Notes: a model not told the origin generated them from the sequence alone. DNA of 64,000 nucleotides from Haloarcula limicola (GCF_010119205.1 NZ_WRXM01000001.1:124001-188000), one strand, 5' to 3'; positions 43,850-52,279 are shown, numbered from the stretch's first letter. Translations and numbers: made by a program.

Positions 43850-44743
43850 ATGACAGAGATAATCGACGGTGACGCCGTCGCCCAGTCGATTCGCGACGAC
43901 CTCTCGACGGCCATCGACCAGCTGGACGCCGAGGGGATTCGGCCGTCGCTGGCGACGGTCCTCATGAGCGACGACCCGGCCAGCGAGACGTACGTCTCGA
44001 TGAAACAGGACGACTGCGCCGAGGTCGGCATCGAGGCCATCGACATCGAGATCGACCCCGACGCCGACGGGAGCGAACTGTACGACACCATCGACGACCT
44101 GAACGCCGACGGGAACGTCGACGGCATTCTCGTTCAGATGCCAGTCCCCGACCACGTCTCCGACCGCGAGGTCCTGCGAGCCATCGACCCCGAGAAGGAC
44201 GTCGACGGCTTCCACCCCGAGAACGTCGGTCGCCTCGTGGCTGGTGACGCCCGCTACAAGCCCTGTACGCCCCATGGGATTCAGAAGCTCATCGAGTCCG
44301 CGGGCGTCGATACCGAGGGCAAGGAGGCGGTCGTCGTCGGGCGGTCGGACATCGTCGGCAAGCCGATGGCGAACCTGTTCATCCAGAAAGCGCCGGGCGG
44401 GAACGCGACGACGACGGTGTGTCACTCCCGGACCGAGGACCTCGCGGCGAAGACCCGCGAGGCGGACGTCCTCGTCGCCGCGGCGGGCGTCCCCGAGATG
44501 ATCGACGGCGACATGATTCAGGAGGGCGCGACGGTCATCGACGTGGGCATCAACCGCGTGGACGCCGACAACGAGAAGGGCTACGAGTTAGTCGGCGACG
44601 TGGCGTACGAGAGCGCGAAGGAGCGGGCGGGCGCGATCACGCCGGTCCCCGGCGGCGTCGGCCCGATGACCCGCGCGATGTTGCTGTACAACACCGTCAA
44701 AGCGGCGGGCCTCCAGCACGGCGTCGCGGTCGACCTCCCGTAG
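43850..44743 (+). CDS. folD: Methylenetetrahydrofolate dehydrogenase / cyclohydrolase FolD
   Basis: A 297-residue bifunctional enzyme that takes methylene-tetrahydrofolate to 10-formyl-tetrahydrofolate. The catalytic Lys lies in SMKQDDC (Tyr-x-x-x-Lys context ETYVSMKQ). Other signatures are GILVQMPVPDHV, DVDGFHPENVG, PCTPHGIQKLI and the nucleotide-binding GRSDIVGKPMANL. It uses the product of GlyA encoded just upstream and directly abuts the Nudix gene. Confidence 0.96.
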   Translation: MTEIIDGDAVAQSIRDDLSTAIDQLDAEGIRPSLATVLMSDDPASETYVSMKQDDCAEVGIEAIDIEIDPDADGSELYDTIDDLNADGNVDGILVQMPVPDHVSDREVLRAIDPEKDVDGFHPENVGRLVAGDARYKPCTPHGIQKLIESAGVDTEGKEAVVVGRSDIVGKPMANLFIQKAPGGNATTTVCHSRTEDLAAKTREADVLVAAAGVPEMIDGDMIQEGATVIDVGINRVDADNEKGYELVGDVAYESAKERAGAITPVPGGVGPMTRAMLLYNTVKAAGLQHGVAVDLP

Positions 44744-45223
44744 ATGCCCTCGCTCTCGACCTTCGAGGACGACGCGTTTACCCGGCGGGTCACCCGGGCG
44801 GTCGACGAAAGCACGTTCGAGACGTACCGCGCGCGCATCCAGAACGGACTGGAGTGGGCCGTCGGCGCGCTGACCGAAGACGGGGAGGGCCGCGTGCTGT
44901 TCGTCTACGACGACGGCCGGTGGATGCTCCCCGGCGGCGGCGTCGAGGCCGGCGAGAGCCGCGAGACGGCGCTGGTCCGCGAGGTCCGCGAGGAGACCGG
45001 TGTCGAGATCGCCGTGGGGGAACTGCTCGCCGTGACCGAGGTGACGCTGACCGAGGGCGACCGCGAGACGCGGTTCCACTTCGGCACCTATCGCGCGACG
45101 CCCGAGGACACCGAACTGTCGTCTGATCCCGGCCTCGCCGACGAGGGGATCGAACGCGTCGAGTGGAAAGGGGAGCTTCCGGACGGCTGTCTGGATCACG
45201 ACCTCATACGGCGCGTGCGGTGA
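44744..45223 (+). CDS. Nudix hydrolase
   Basis: A 159-residue protein with a complete Nudix box at residues 65-87 (G-x5-E-x7-REVREETGV). Nudix enzymes hydrolyse nucleoside diphosphates linked to another group. The N-terminal 35 residues are helical, and the substrate cannot be inferred. The ATG directly follows the folD stop (TAG at 44741-44743), so translation is coupled; a role connected with folate or nucleotide housekeeping is possible but unproved. Confidence 0.9.
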   Translation: MPSLSTFEDDAFTRRVTRAVDESTFETYRARIQNGLEWAVGALTEDGEGRVLFVYDDGRWMLPGGGVEAGESRETALVREVREETGVEIAVGELLAVTEVTLTEGDRETRFHFGTYRATPEDTELSSDPGLADEGIERVEWKGELPDGCLDHDLIRRVR

Positions 45224-45253
45224 CCGGTCGGGCGACAGTCGAGCCGCGGCGTC

Positions 45254-46753
45254 TCAGTCGTCTCCCGCGACGGTCTCTTCCGCTTCCATGCGTCCCATAT
45301 CTCGACTGGCGAGCTCGCGGACCCGGCTGACGTCGAAGCGCTCGCCCCCGTCGTAGAGTTTGCTCACGAGCCAGATGGTGACGATGGCCGCGAGCGTCGC
45401 CGGGACCGCCGGTTCGACCTGCCCCTCGCCGAAGAACGTGGGCGATCCGAGGGCGAACTCCCAGACGGCGAAGACGAGGCCGCCGACGACGAACCCGGGC
45501 AGGCCCGCTTCCCGGACGGTCCCGTCCCAGAGCATCATCACGAGGCCGGCGAAGAGGACGGACATGATGCCCATCCCGAGCGTGTTGATGGCGATTATCT
45601 GGATGCCGCTCTGGGCTATCAGCGCGGCGCCGACGCCGAAGACGAGGACCGTCACCCGCGTCACCGCGACGAGGTGCCCGTCGTCGAGCCCCTCCTTCCC
45701 GCCGCGGAGCGGGATGTAGAGGTCGTTGACGAAGCTCGTCGCGCCGGCGAGCAGGAACGAGTCCGCGCCGGTGATGACCGCCGAGACGGCCGCCGCCAGC
45801 AGGAGACCGGCGAGCACCGGGGGGAGCGTGTTCGTAATGGTCCAGGCGAACGCCATCGAGGACTCGATCTGCGCGCCCTGCGCGTTGGCGATCATCCCGG
45901 CGGCCGCGGTGAGCACGCCGTAGCCGGTTATGATCGCGCCGGCGAGGAACGTCCCGAACATGGCGACTCGCTTGCTCCGAGCCGACCACGTCCGCTGGAG
46001 CATCTGTTGCTGTGCGCCGGCGACGGTGATGTACATCAGGTACCACGAGCCGATCTGCACGAGGCCGACGCCGAACCAGTTCATGTGGCCGGAGGGGACG
46101 CTCCCGGCGATCGCGCCCACGCCGCCGGCGTTCATGACCGCGATGGGCGTCGCGATGAGCATTCCGACGATGATGACCACGCCGTGTAAGGTGTCCGTGT
46201 ACGCGACGGTGCTCATCCCGCCGTAGGCGGTGAGACCGACGAATATCGCGACGCTCACCCAGAAGGCGACCGACAGCGAGACGTCCGTGACGACGGAGAT
46301 GATCGACGCCATCCCGATGGTCTGGCCGGCGGTGAGCGCCACCTGCCCGACGACGGTGAACAGCCCGGCGAAGTACTGGGTGTACTCCCCGTAGACCCGG
46401 CCCAGCAGCCCGGGGACGCTGACGACCTCGAAGGAGTAGAGGAAGCCGATGAACACCGTGATGGTCATCCACGCGAGGCCCTCGGCCATCGCGTACCACT
46501 GGGCGCTGATGCCGTCGACGAACGCCCGCTGTGCGATGCCCATCGTGAGGCCGCCGCCGGTGAACGTCGCGAAGTACGTCATCATGTAGACCGGGAGGCT
46601 CAGGTCCCGCCCCGCGAGCGTGAACTCCACGTACCCCTCGCCGGCGCCGCGCCCGAACCAGATGCCGACGGCGAGCGTGACGAGGAAGTAGACGATCATC
46701 GTCAGGATCAGCGGATCGGTGACGTCTACCACGGAGTCACCCCCGATCGCCAC
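45254..46753 (-). CDS. Sodium/solute symporter (SSS family)
   Basis: A 499-residue transporter with about 13 hydrophobic helices. The SSS signature regions are visible: the N-terminal helix PLILTMIVYFLVTLAVGIWFGR, FTLAGRDLSLPVYMMTYFATFTGGGLTMG and the central GGMSTVAYTDTLHGVVIIVGML. The segment AAAVSAVITGADSFLLAGATSFVNDLY carries the Na-site type pattern SxxxxxDSxLL. Substrates of the family include proline, pantothenate and sugars. The C-terminal 40 residues are charged and cytoplasmic. Confidence 0.92.
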   Translation of the reverse strand: MAIGGDSVVDVTDPLILTMIVYFLVTLAVGIWFGRGAGEGYVEFTLAGRDLSLPVYMMTYFATFTGGGLTMGIAQRAFVDGISAQWYAMAEGLAWMTITVFIGFLYSFEVVSVPGLLGRVYGEYTQYFAGLFTVVGQVALTAGQTIGMASIISVVTDVSLSVAFWVSVAIFVGLTAYGGMSTVAYTDTLHGVVIIVGMLIATPIAVMNAGGVGAIAGSVPSGHMNWFGVGLVQIGSWYLMYITVAGAQQQMLQRTWSARSKRVAMFGTFLAGAIITGYGVLTAAAGMIANAQGAQIESSMAFAWTITNTLPPVLAGLLLAAAVSAVITGADSFLLAGATSFVNDLYIPLRGGKEGLDDGHLVAVTRVTVLVFGVGAALIAQSGIQIIAINTLGMGIMSVLFAGLVMMLWDGTVREAGLPGFVVGGLVFAVWEFALGSPTFFGEGQVEPAVPATLAAIVTIWLVSKLYDGGERFDVSRVRELASRDMGRMEAEETVAGDD

Positions 46754-46978
46754 TGCCGATCGATTGCCGCCCGGTTCGCAGGTCGTTGGCGAGCGTCCTC
46801 ACTCGCCGAAGGCTGTGTTGACATGTGCGTGACTGCTCGGCCGGCCACCTGTGCCTCGATACAGGGGGTGCTCGCAGACGTGGCCACGTTCGCGTCGCTG
46901 TACGCAGACGGTTCTGCTTGCTAACGCAGGCTAAGTACTGTCGCACTTTGACACAACCCACCGACGCCGCGGTCCGGA
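46754..46978. other. Upstream spacer of the symporter gene
   Basis: The 225 bases between the symporter start and the next gene contain no credible coding frame. An inverted-type AT-poor region and a possible promoter for the symporter are all that can be claimed. Confidence 0.4.
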
Positions 46979-47692
46979 CTACGCCGCGTCCAGTCCGCTC
47001 AGCCAGTTGTCGGCGGTGACGTAGGCGCTCTCGTCGCCGCTGACGAACCGGCCGAGGTCGCGGGCGGCGTGGAGCAGGCGGTTCGCGTTCTCCGGGTCGA
47101 CGTCCCCATCTAGGGCCTCGACTCGCTTGCGGTGGTCGCGGATGCGACCCGAGAGCTGTCGAGCCGTCTCGTCCGGGTGGTCGTCGAGGTATCTGCGCAC
47201 GTCACGCTGGTAGGCGTCGACGGCCTCGGCCACGGCGAGCCCGAACGCCGTGCGGAGCCCGTCCGGGACTTCGTCGGCTCTCGGCCGCTCCCCGGCGTCG
47301 GCCCCGCCGAGCAGGTCGAGGAAGTACAGCTCCGTCGCGTCGTCCGGGCGCATCTCACGCGCGAGGGCAGTGGCGACGTGCTGGAGGATACTGGCGGCGA
47401 CGTACGTCTCGTCGAGGGGTTGGAGCTCGCCCGCGTCGATGAACCCCCGTTTGCGCGTGTACTCCCGGCACGTCTCCGCGGCGGCGCGGGCGACCTCGTC
47501 GGCCGGGTCGTCGTCCACGCGGTTCCGTATCCGCGTCAGATCCAGCGAGACGGGCGTGTCGGTGTGTTCCGTGTGATCGTCGACGCCGACGCTGTGGACG
47601 CTGCCGCACTCCGGGCACTCGACGCTCCCGGTGTCGTAGTACGACCACCGGGTCCCGCAGGACTGGCACTCGCGGTCCCCTCGGATCTTCAT
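46979..47692 (-). CDS. Haloarchaeal protein with N-terminal TFIIB-like zinc ribbon
   Basis: A 237-residue protein. The first 35 residues hold a zinc ribbon (CQSCGTRW...CPECGSV, Cys at about 9, 12, 27 and 30) and the rest is helical, with an Asp/Arg-rich segment after residue 60 (CREYTRKRGF, ASILQHVATALAREM). The C-terminal helices (DAYQRDVRRYLDDHPDETARQLSGRIRDHRKRVEAL) resemble those of a helical bundle. The function is unknown. The ATG at 47692 follows a short leader and precedes the clear MKIRGDRECQSCG start. Confidence 0.75.
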   Translation of the reverse strand: MKIRGDRECQSCGTRWSYYDTGSVECPECGSVHSVGVDDHTEHTDTPVSLDLTRIRNRVDDDPADEVARAAAETCREYTRKRGFIDAGELQPLDETYVAASILQHVATALAREMRPDDATELYFLDLLGGADAGERPRADEVPDGLRTAFGLAVAEAVDAYQRDVRRYLDDHPDETARQLSGRIRDHRKRVEALDGDVDPENANRLLHAARDLGRFVSGDESAYVTADNWLSGLDAA

Positions 47693-47738
47693 GTCTCCCT
47701 CTCTATTCGCCGGCCTCAAGATTGTTCCGTGAGGGGTG

Positions 47739-47862
47739 GCGAGAGCCTGACCGAAGGGAAGGGTCTCGAAGAAGCACAGCGGCGAACGCAGTGAGCCGCG
47801 AGCAGTAGCGCGATTCGAAGCGAGCGAAGTGAGTGTGAACCGCGAACGCGATCACGGTGAGG
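47739..47862 (+). repeat. Intergenic repeat, copy A (homologous to 61479-61600)
   Basis: The block from GCGAGAGCCTGACCGAAGGGAA to GCGATCACGGTGAGG aligns along its length with 61479-61600. Shared pieces include CCGCGAGCAGTAGCGCG / GTGAGCAGTAGCGCGG, CGAGCGAAGTGAG / CGAACGAAGTGAG and ACCGCGAACGC. It lies in the divergent spacer before the gene at 47910. Confidence 0.85.
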
Positions 47863-47909
47863 CGCTGACGGGCGGAAGACCCTCGAACCGCGAGCGACAA
47901 CACCCGCGT

Positions 47910-48056
47910 ATGCGTTCGGAATCCGAGGTCCGCGAGCAGTACGAGTTCCTGACCGAGCAGCTGGAGAGCGAGGAAATGAGCCACGAGCGCATCCGAATGA
48001 TGTTCACCCACTACAAGCGGGCGCTGGGATGGGTGCTCGAAGAGGAGCATATATAG
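47910..48056 (+). CDS. Small haloarchaeal protein of unknown function
   Basis: A 48-residue helical protein: MRSESEVREQYEFLTEQLE then SEEMSHERIRMMFTHYKRALGWVLEEEHI. The helix pattern and acidic/basic balance make it a credible gene, but it has no motif I know. I place the start at 47910 because the codons before it come from the repeat block. A candidate conserved small protein rather than a certain one. Confidence 0.6.
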   Translation: MRSESEVREQYEFLTEQLESEEMSHERIRMMFTHYKRALGWVLEEEHI

Positions 48057-48314
48057 CGCTTATATTCCGTTCTTATCCGATTCGATAACTAACACCAGTC
48101 GCGGCGTGCCGGTACTTTTAAGTTCATCACCCTCCTTCTGTCAAGTGACGCTTCGCTTGGAGGGCCGAAGCGTCAGCGGGGACCAATTCAGGGCGGCAAG
48201 CGGTCGCGTTTTTCGCGACCGCTTTCCACTTACTTCGCTACATTATACGACTCAGACGCTTCTCTGCGGGTCGTTTCTCCGAGATGTCGAAACCGACGAG
48301 CGCCGAGAGCGGCG
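48057..48314. other. Spacer with two strong hairpins
   Basis: No gene is evident. The 258 bases include perfect inverted repeats at 48146-48175 (10-bp stem TGACGCTTCG/CGAAGCGTCA) and 48198-48224 (11-bp stem AAGCGGTCGCG/CGCGACCGCTT with a T5 loop). A stretch at 48115-48122 (TTTTAAGT) is AT-rich and could be a promoter. Confidence 0.6.
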
Positions 48315-48602
48315 TCACTCGATCCGCAGGTCGCCGTCCGCGGACTCGCTCTCGGACGCGTTCTCGGGCCACTCCAGTTCGACTTCGATGCTCAGCTCGC
48401 CGTCGCCGTCGGTCGGTCCCTCTCGCTCCGCTTTGACCTCGAACTCCACCGTCTCGGGAGGGTCGAGCGTGACGGACTGGTCGCCCGCGCGAAGCGTCAC
48501 GTCCGACCCGGACTCCAGCGAGTCGGCGAGCGTTCGGAGGTAGTCGGCGACGGCGTCTCGGCCGAGCGGTCGTTCTGTCTCGAACAGCGTCTCTTCTGGC
48601 AT
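48315..48602 (-). CDS. Amphi-Trp domain protein
   Basis: A 95-residue acidic protein matching the amphi-Trp domain family: an N-terminal helix (LGRDAVADYLRTLADSLESGSDVTL) and a C-terminal beta-sheet with alternating residues (VEFEVKAEREGPTDGDGELSIEVELEWPE). The domain is widespread in haloarchaea and its function is unknown. A TATA-like motif at 48623-48632 lies about 25 nt before the start, suggesting a leaderless transcript. Confidence 0.85.
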   Translation of the reverse strand: MPEETLFETERPLGRDAVADYLRTLADSLESGSDVTLRAGDQSVTLDPPETVEFEVKAEREGPTDGDGELSIEVELEWPENASESESADGDLRIE

Positions 48603-48622
48603 ACCCCTCCTTGGCGGCGTCG

Positions 48623-48632
48623 CTAAATAATA
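48623..48632 (-). promoter_or_regulatory. TATA-like box for the amphi-Trp gene
   Basis: On the minus strand it reads TATTATTTAG, centred about 25 nt before the ATG at 48602, consistent with a leaderless transcript. Confidence 0.45.
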
Positions 48633-48768
48633 TCATCGGCATCACCTTTCCGGGAATGATGAAATACTGACTCGAACTTTCGGTGTGATAATTCGGCGCG
48701 ATTCGCCTTGATGCCTCTGGAAAGCGGATTCGATGTGGGGGAGGGAAACGCGAAACTCTCCGATTCGA

Positions 48769-48806
48769 CATATTTAAACGATTTAGACAATAATACTAGT
48801 TTAGAC
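48769..48806 (+). promoter_or_regulatory. PadR-gene promoter with two TTTAGAC direct repeats
   Basis: The TATA element CATATTTAAAC (48769-48779) is followed by TTTAGAC at 48782-48788 and again at 48800-48806. The repeats start 18 bp apart and lie around the expected transcription start, just before the ATG at 48814. Such placement is typical of an autoregulator's operator. Confidence 0.55.
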
Positions 48807-48813
48807 CAGAGCG

Positions 48814-49089
48814 ATGCACGACTTGACCGGATTCCAGCGCGACCTCCTCTACGTCATCTCGGGGCTGGAGGAGCCACACGGGCTGGCGATAAAGGAGGAA
48901 CTGGAGGAGTACTACGAGAAGGAGATCCACCACGGCCGGCTGTATCCGAACCTCGATACGCTCGTCGACAAGGGACTCGTCGAGAAGGGCCAGCGGGACC
49001 GGCGGACGAACTTCTATACGCTCACGCGACGCGGCCGCCGCGAGATCGAGGCTCGGCAGGACTGGGAGACGCAGTACCTCGACGCGTGA
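48814..49089 (+). CDS. PadR-family transcriptional regulator
   Basis: A 91-residue winged-helix protein. The PadR pattern is clear: MHDLTGFQRDLLYVISGLEEPHGLAIKEELEEYYEKEIHHGRLYPNLDTLVDKGLVEKG then a beta wing DRRTNFYTLTRRGRREIE. This short form has only the DNA-binding domain, without the usual C-terminal dimerisation helix. Direct repeats in its own promoter suggest autoregulation. The next gene, on the opposite strand, is an AI-2E-type transporter. Confidence 0.93.
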   Translation: MHDLTGFQRDLLYVISGLEEPHGLAIKEELEEYYEKEIHHGRLYPNLDTLVDKGLVEKGQRDRRTNFYTLTRRGRREIEARQDWETQYLDA

Positions 49090-49128
49090 GACGACCCGAC
49101 CTCGGCCGGTACTGATTCCCCGACCCGC

Positions 49129-50415
49129 TCAGCTAGCTTCGGGATCGTCCGGCGTCGTCGACCTCGCGGTACCTGCCGGTCGGTACTCCGCGGTCGGCCG
49201 GTCCTCGCTCTGTCTGCCGCTCTCGTTCTCGCCCTCGTCCCCGGTCTCACTCGCTCCGTCTTCTCGTAGGTCCTCGACGAAGTTCGTCGGATCGACCGCT
49301 CGCGGCTGTATCTCTCTGCCCTCGACGAGTTCCGGGAGGACGAACCGAGCGAAGTGGACGACGAGCACCAGCAGCATCGGCGCGAGGAAGATGCCCGGCC
49401 AGCCGAAGAGGAACGGGCCGAGGATGTACGCGAACATCAACATCCCCGTGTGGAGACCGGGCGCAGGGTCCCGGTCGCCCGCGGTCCGCCCGAACCGACC
49501 GAGCGAGAAAGAGACGCCGCTGGAGACGTACGGGCGGACCAGCAGGTCGGGAATCGTATCGACGACGACGAACGCGACCGCGACGAAGAGCGCGACGAAC
49601 CACCAGCCGTCGCTGGCGAAGAACGCCTGCGCCGAGAGGTACGCTCCCATCGGGACGTAGACGAGTTTCATGCCGACGATGGGGATGAGGCTCGCGGCCC
49701 CGGCCAGCAGTCCGGTCAGGGCGGGATACGGCACGGCGTGGCCGGCCGGCGCGACCATGTCGACGAGGCTGAACGAGATAGCCCCGATCGCACCGGTGAC
49801 GATGGCGTTGAGGATGTTGCCGTAGAACACCTTGTGGAAACTCCGGTCGACCTCGTGGAAGTAGCGGTCTAAGACCCCGCGGTGGTCGAGGAAGTTCTTC
49901 CCCCACTCGGCCAGTCGCGGCCCGTCCCGGAGGAGGTAGAACGCGAAGGCGAACATGACGAAGACGTGGACGAGGCCGGTGCCGATGAACCCGACGTAGT
50001 CGAGGAACTGCGCGAGCGTCTCGACGAGGGTGTCGGTTCCGGCATCCGTCAGGAGGGCCTGGGGGTTCTGGACGGCGTCGGAGACGTCGAGATACGGTTC
50101 GGCGACGGCGGCGTAGGGACCGAGGTCTGCGGTCGCGGCGACCCGTTCGAACTCCTGGAGGGCGATGGCGAGCGTGTAGTAGAGCAGGCCGAGGACGGGC
50201 AGTGCGAGCAGGAACAGCGAGAGCAGCGCCGAGAGCGTTCGCTGGCGGAGGCGGCGGTAGACGCGGCGGTACAGCGGCCGCGTCGCGTAGTAGAGGAAGA
50301 TCCCGAAGACGAACGTGCCTATGAAGGTATACAGGATGAACAGGAGCGTCGCCGCGAGGAGGGCGCCGAAGCCGATCCAGAAGGCGCGGGGCCAGTCCAC
50401 GTCGGACGGTACCAT
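49129..50415 (-). CDS. AI-2E/PerM-type transporter family protein
   Basis: A 428-residue membrane protein with about eight helices in the PerM/AI-2E exporter pattern. The hallmark region is present: AFAFYLLRDGPRLAEWGKNFL, HKVFYGNILNAIVTGAIGAISF, ASLIPIVGMKLVYVPMGAYL and a C-terminal GPFLFGWPGIFLAPMLLVLVVHFARFVLP. The last 60 residues are a low-complexity Glu/Asp/Ser tail. Substrates in archaea are unknown. The start at 50415 was chosen because it gives the family N-terminus and the upstream frame crosses the next gene. It is divergent from the MgtC-like gene. Confidence 0.9.
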   Translation of the reverse strand: MVPSDVDWPRAFWIGFGALLAATLLFILYTFIGTFVFGIFLYYATRPLYRRVYRRLRQRTLSALLSLFLLALPVLGLLYYTLAIALQEFERVAATADLGPYAAVAEPYLDVSDAVQNPQALLTDAGTDTLVETLAQFLDYVGFIGTGLVHVFVMFAFAFYLLRDGPRLAEWGKNFLDHRGVLDRYFHEVDRSFHKVFYGNILNAIVTGAIGAISFSLVDMVAPAGHAVPYPALTGLLAGAASLIPIVGMKLVYVPMGAYLSAQAFFASDGWWFVALFVAVAFVVVDTIPDLLVRPYVSSGVSFSLGRFGRTAGDRDPAPGLHTGMLMFAYILGPFLFGWPGIFLAPMLLVLVVHFARFVLPELVEGREIQPRAVDPTNFVEDLREDGASETGDEGENESGRQSEDRPTAEYRPAGTARSTTPDDPEAS

Positions 50416-50467
50416 GCGTTTCACTTTCGCAGCGCCCAATAAAAAGGTGTGCGCTCGCTGGCCGTAG

Positions 50468-50475
50468 TATTTTAC
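50468..50475 (+). promoter_or_regulatory. TATA-like box for the MgtC-like gene
   Basis: TATTTTAC lies about 28 nt before the GTG at 50498, suggesting a leaderless transcript. Confidence 0.4.
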
Positions 50476-50497
50476 TGTCCGGCCGAGTACGGGGACT

Positions 50498-51760
50498 GTG
50501 ACTTTGATACAGTTGGTCTCCTCGCCGGGGTACGACGTCATCCTCAACATCCTGTTGGCGGGTGCGCTCGGGATGTTCCTCGGCCTGGAACGCGAGTGGT
50601 CGGAGAAGTCGGCCGGAATCCGGACGTTCGCGCTCATCAGCCTCCTGGCGGCGGTGTTCACGCTGACGGAGAACAGCACGCTCCTCATCGTCGGCGGGAT
50701 TCTCGTCATCACGCAGGGCGTACTGCTGGCGATACAGGGGCTCATGGCGGACCGAGAGCGCCTCTCGCTGACCACCTCCGTCTCGATGCTGGTCGCCTAC
50801 GGTATCGGCTCGCTCGCCGCGTCGGGGGCCAGACTCGAGGCGGTGACCGTGGCCGTCATCTCCTCGCTGCTGCTCGTCCTCAAGCGGGAGCTCCACAGTT
50901 TCGCGGGGGGGCTCTCGCGGGAAGAGGTGCGGTCGGCGACGGAGTTCGCCATCATCGCCTTCGTCGTCTATCCGCTGTTGCCGCCCGACCCGGTGTCGGT
51001 GCCGAGAATCGACGTCACGCTCGAACTCCGCACGATCTGGCTGATGGTCGTCTTCGTCGCGGGCATCGGCATCCTCAACTACGCCGTCGTCCAGAGCTAC
51101 GGCGGGCGCGGCATCGCTATCACCGGCTTCTTCGGCGGACTGGCGTCCTCGACGGCGGTCGTCGGCACGATGATGGACCACGTCAAACAGCGCCCGGAGG
51201 CCAGTTCCTACGCGGTGGCGGCCATCCTCCTCGCCGACGCCGCGATGGCGCTTCGGAACCTCCTCATCACCGTCCTGTTCACGATCAGCCAGGGCGTACT
51301 GGTGGAGGCGATCGTCCCGTTGGGGGCCGTCATCGTCGGGAGCATTGTGGTCGCAGCCTACACGGCCGACTGGTCTCAGACCATCGAGATGAACCTCGAC
51401 AGCCCGTTCTCGCTGCAGAACGCACTGACGTTCGGCGGGGTGTTCCTGCTGGTCGTCGTGGCCGGCGGCGTCGCCAGCGCGCGGTTCGGGACGGCGGGAC
51501 TGTACGTCACGTCGGCGATAAGCGGCCTCGTCTCCAGCGCGGGCGCGACCACGTCCGCGGTGTTGCTCTACCGGAGCGGGACGATCCAGAGCGAGCAGAC
51601 GGCGATGATCGCGATCCTCATCGCGACGGCCTCCAGCATCGTCGTCAAGGCGGCGCTCACCGCGCCCAGCCCGAACCGGAAGTTCGCCACGCAGGTGGCC
51701 ATCTGGAGTTCGGTCGTCCTCGGCGGCGCGAGCCTGATGGCCGTCGCGCTCCTGATGTGA
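50498..51760 (+). CDS. MgtC/SapB-type membrane protein with DUF4010-like C-terminus
   Basis: A 420-residue protein that starts with GTG. The N-terminal region contains the MgtC-type pattern ALGMFLGLEREWSEKSAGIRTFALISLLAA, then many hydrophobic helices. The C-terminal half resembles the DUF4010 domain often fused to it. MgtC proteins affect Mg homeostasis and ATP synthase activity; here the exact role is unknown. The closing hydrophobic helix ends directly before the convergent small gene at 51776. Confidence 0.88.
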   Translation: MTLIQLVSSPGYDVILNILLAGALGMFLGLEREWSEKSAGIRTFALISLLAAVFTLTENSTLLIVGGILVITQGVLLAIQGLMADRERLSLTTSVSMLVAYGIGSLAASGARLEAVTVAVISSLLLVLKRELHSFAGGLSREEVRSATEFAIIAFVVYPLLPPDPVSVPRIDVTLELRTIWLMVVFVAGIGILNYAVVQSYGGRGIAITGFFGGLASSTAVVGTMMDHVKQRPEASSYAVAAILLADAAMALRNLLITVLFTISQGVLVEAIVPLGAVIVGSIVVAAYTADWSQTIEMNLDSPFSLQNALTFGGVFLLVVVAGGVASARFGTAGLYVTSAISGLVSSAGATTSAVLLYRSGTIQSEQTAMIAILIATASSIVVKAALTAPSPNRKFATQVAIWSSVVLGGASLMAVALLM

Positions 51761-51775
51761 GGCCCGCGGGCGGAT

Positions 51776-52102
51776 TCAGAACTGGTAGCGCCGGTCGTCG
51801 TCGTCCTGTTGCTGGGGGAACTGGTTGCCGGTCATCTCGTCGAAGGTCATCCCCGAGAGGTACTCGTCGTAGGTGCAGTCGTAGCCCGACCGGAGGTGGA
51901 AATCGAGCGTCCCGCGTTCGACCGTCGCCTGGAAGAAGTCGTGGACGGCGCGGCGGACGAGCTCGTCGACGTCCTCGGGGTCGAGCGCGACCGAGAGCAT
52001 CGCCAGTTCGTTGCGCGTCTCCCGGTCGAGGTCCACGGAGAGGTCCTCGCCGGCGGCGGCGTACTCGGCTTCGATCTCGTCTTGCAGATCGTCGAGACTC
52101 AT
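51776..52102 (-). CDS. Acidic haloarchaeal protein of unknown function
   Basis: A 108-residue soluble protein with MSLDDLQDEIEAEYAAAGEDLSVDLDRETRNELAMLSVALDPEDVDELVRRAVHDFFQATVERGTLDFHLRSGYDCTY in outline: an acidic N-terminal half and a helix-rich centre. The end is Gln/Asp-rich (PQQQDDDDRRYQF). No known motif. The start at 52102 is preferred because codons upstream include non-acidic stretches and the promoter of the neighbouring kinase gene. It is convergent with the MgtC-like gene and divergent from the kinase. Confidence 0.7.
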   Translation of the reverse strand: MSLDDLQDEIEAEYAAAGEDLSVDLDRETRNELAMLSVALDPEDVDELVRRAVHDFFQATVERGTLDFHLRSGYDCTYDEYLSGMTFDEMTGNQFPQQQDDDDRRYQF

Positions 52103-52209
52103 GTCTCCCGGGTAGTGGAGGCCGCGGAAACGCTTTGCGACTCGGCGGCCGGAACGCTCGTGAATCGACGCCTCGCGCCGTTCCGGGTCCGGAGCCGCCA
52201 ATATCACAA

Positions 52210-52219
52210 ATTTTATACT
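52210..52219 (+). promoter_or_regulatory. TATA box for the membrane histidine kinase gene
   Basis: ATTTTATACT at 52210-52219 lies about 65 nt before the ATG at 52280, giving a leader of about 40 nt. A purine-rich AGGAGGTG (52224-52231) falls close to the predicted start of transcription and is not spaced as a ribosome-binding site for the ATG. Confidence 0.45.
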
Positions 52220-52279
52220 TATTAGGAGGTGACACTCGGGGAGAGTGGCGGCTCGACGTACTGGGGACACCGACGATAG

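Noticed and set aside
46737-46961. Minus-strand 74-residue frame before the symporter
   Set aside because: The composition is basic and Arg/Cys-rich with no acidic bias, and it lies in the promoter spacer.
52229-52279. Possible 16-codon leader peptide (GTG after AGGAGG, stop TAG directly before the kinase ATG)
   Set aside because: The GTG overlaps the purine-rich stretch, so the ribosome site would have no spacing, and the TATA box puts the transcription start downstream of the GTG.
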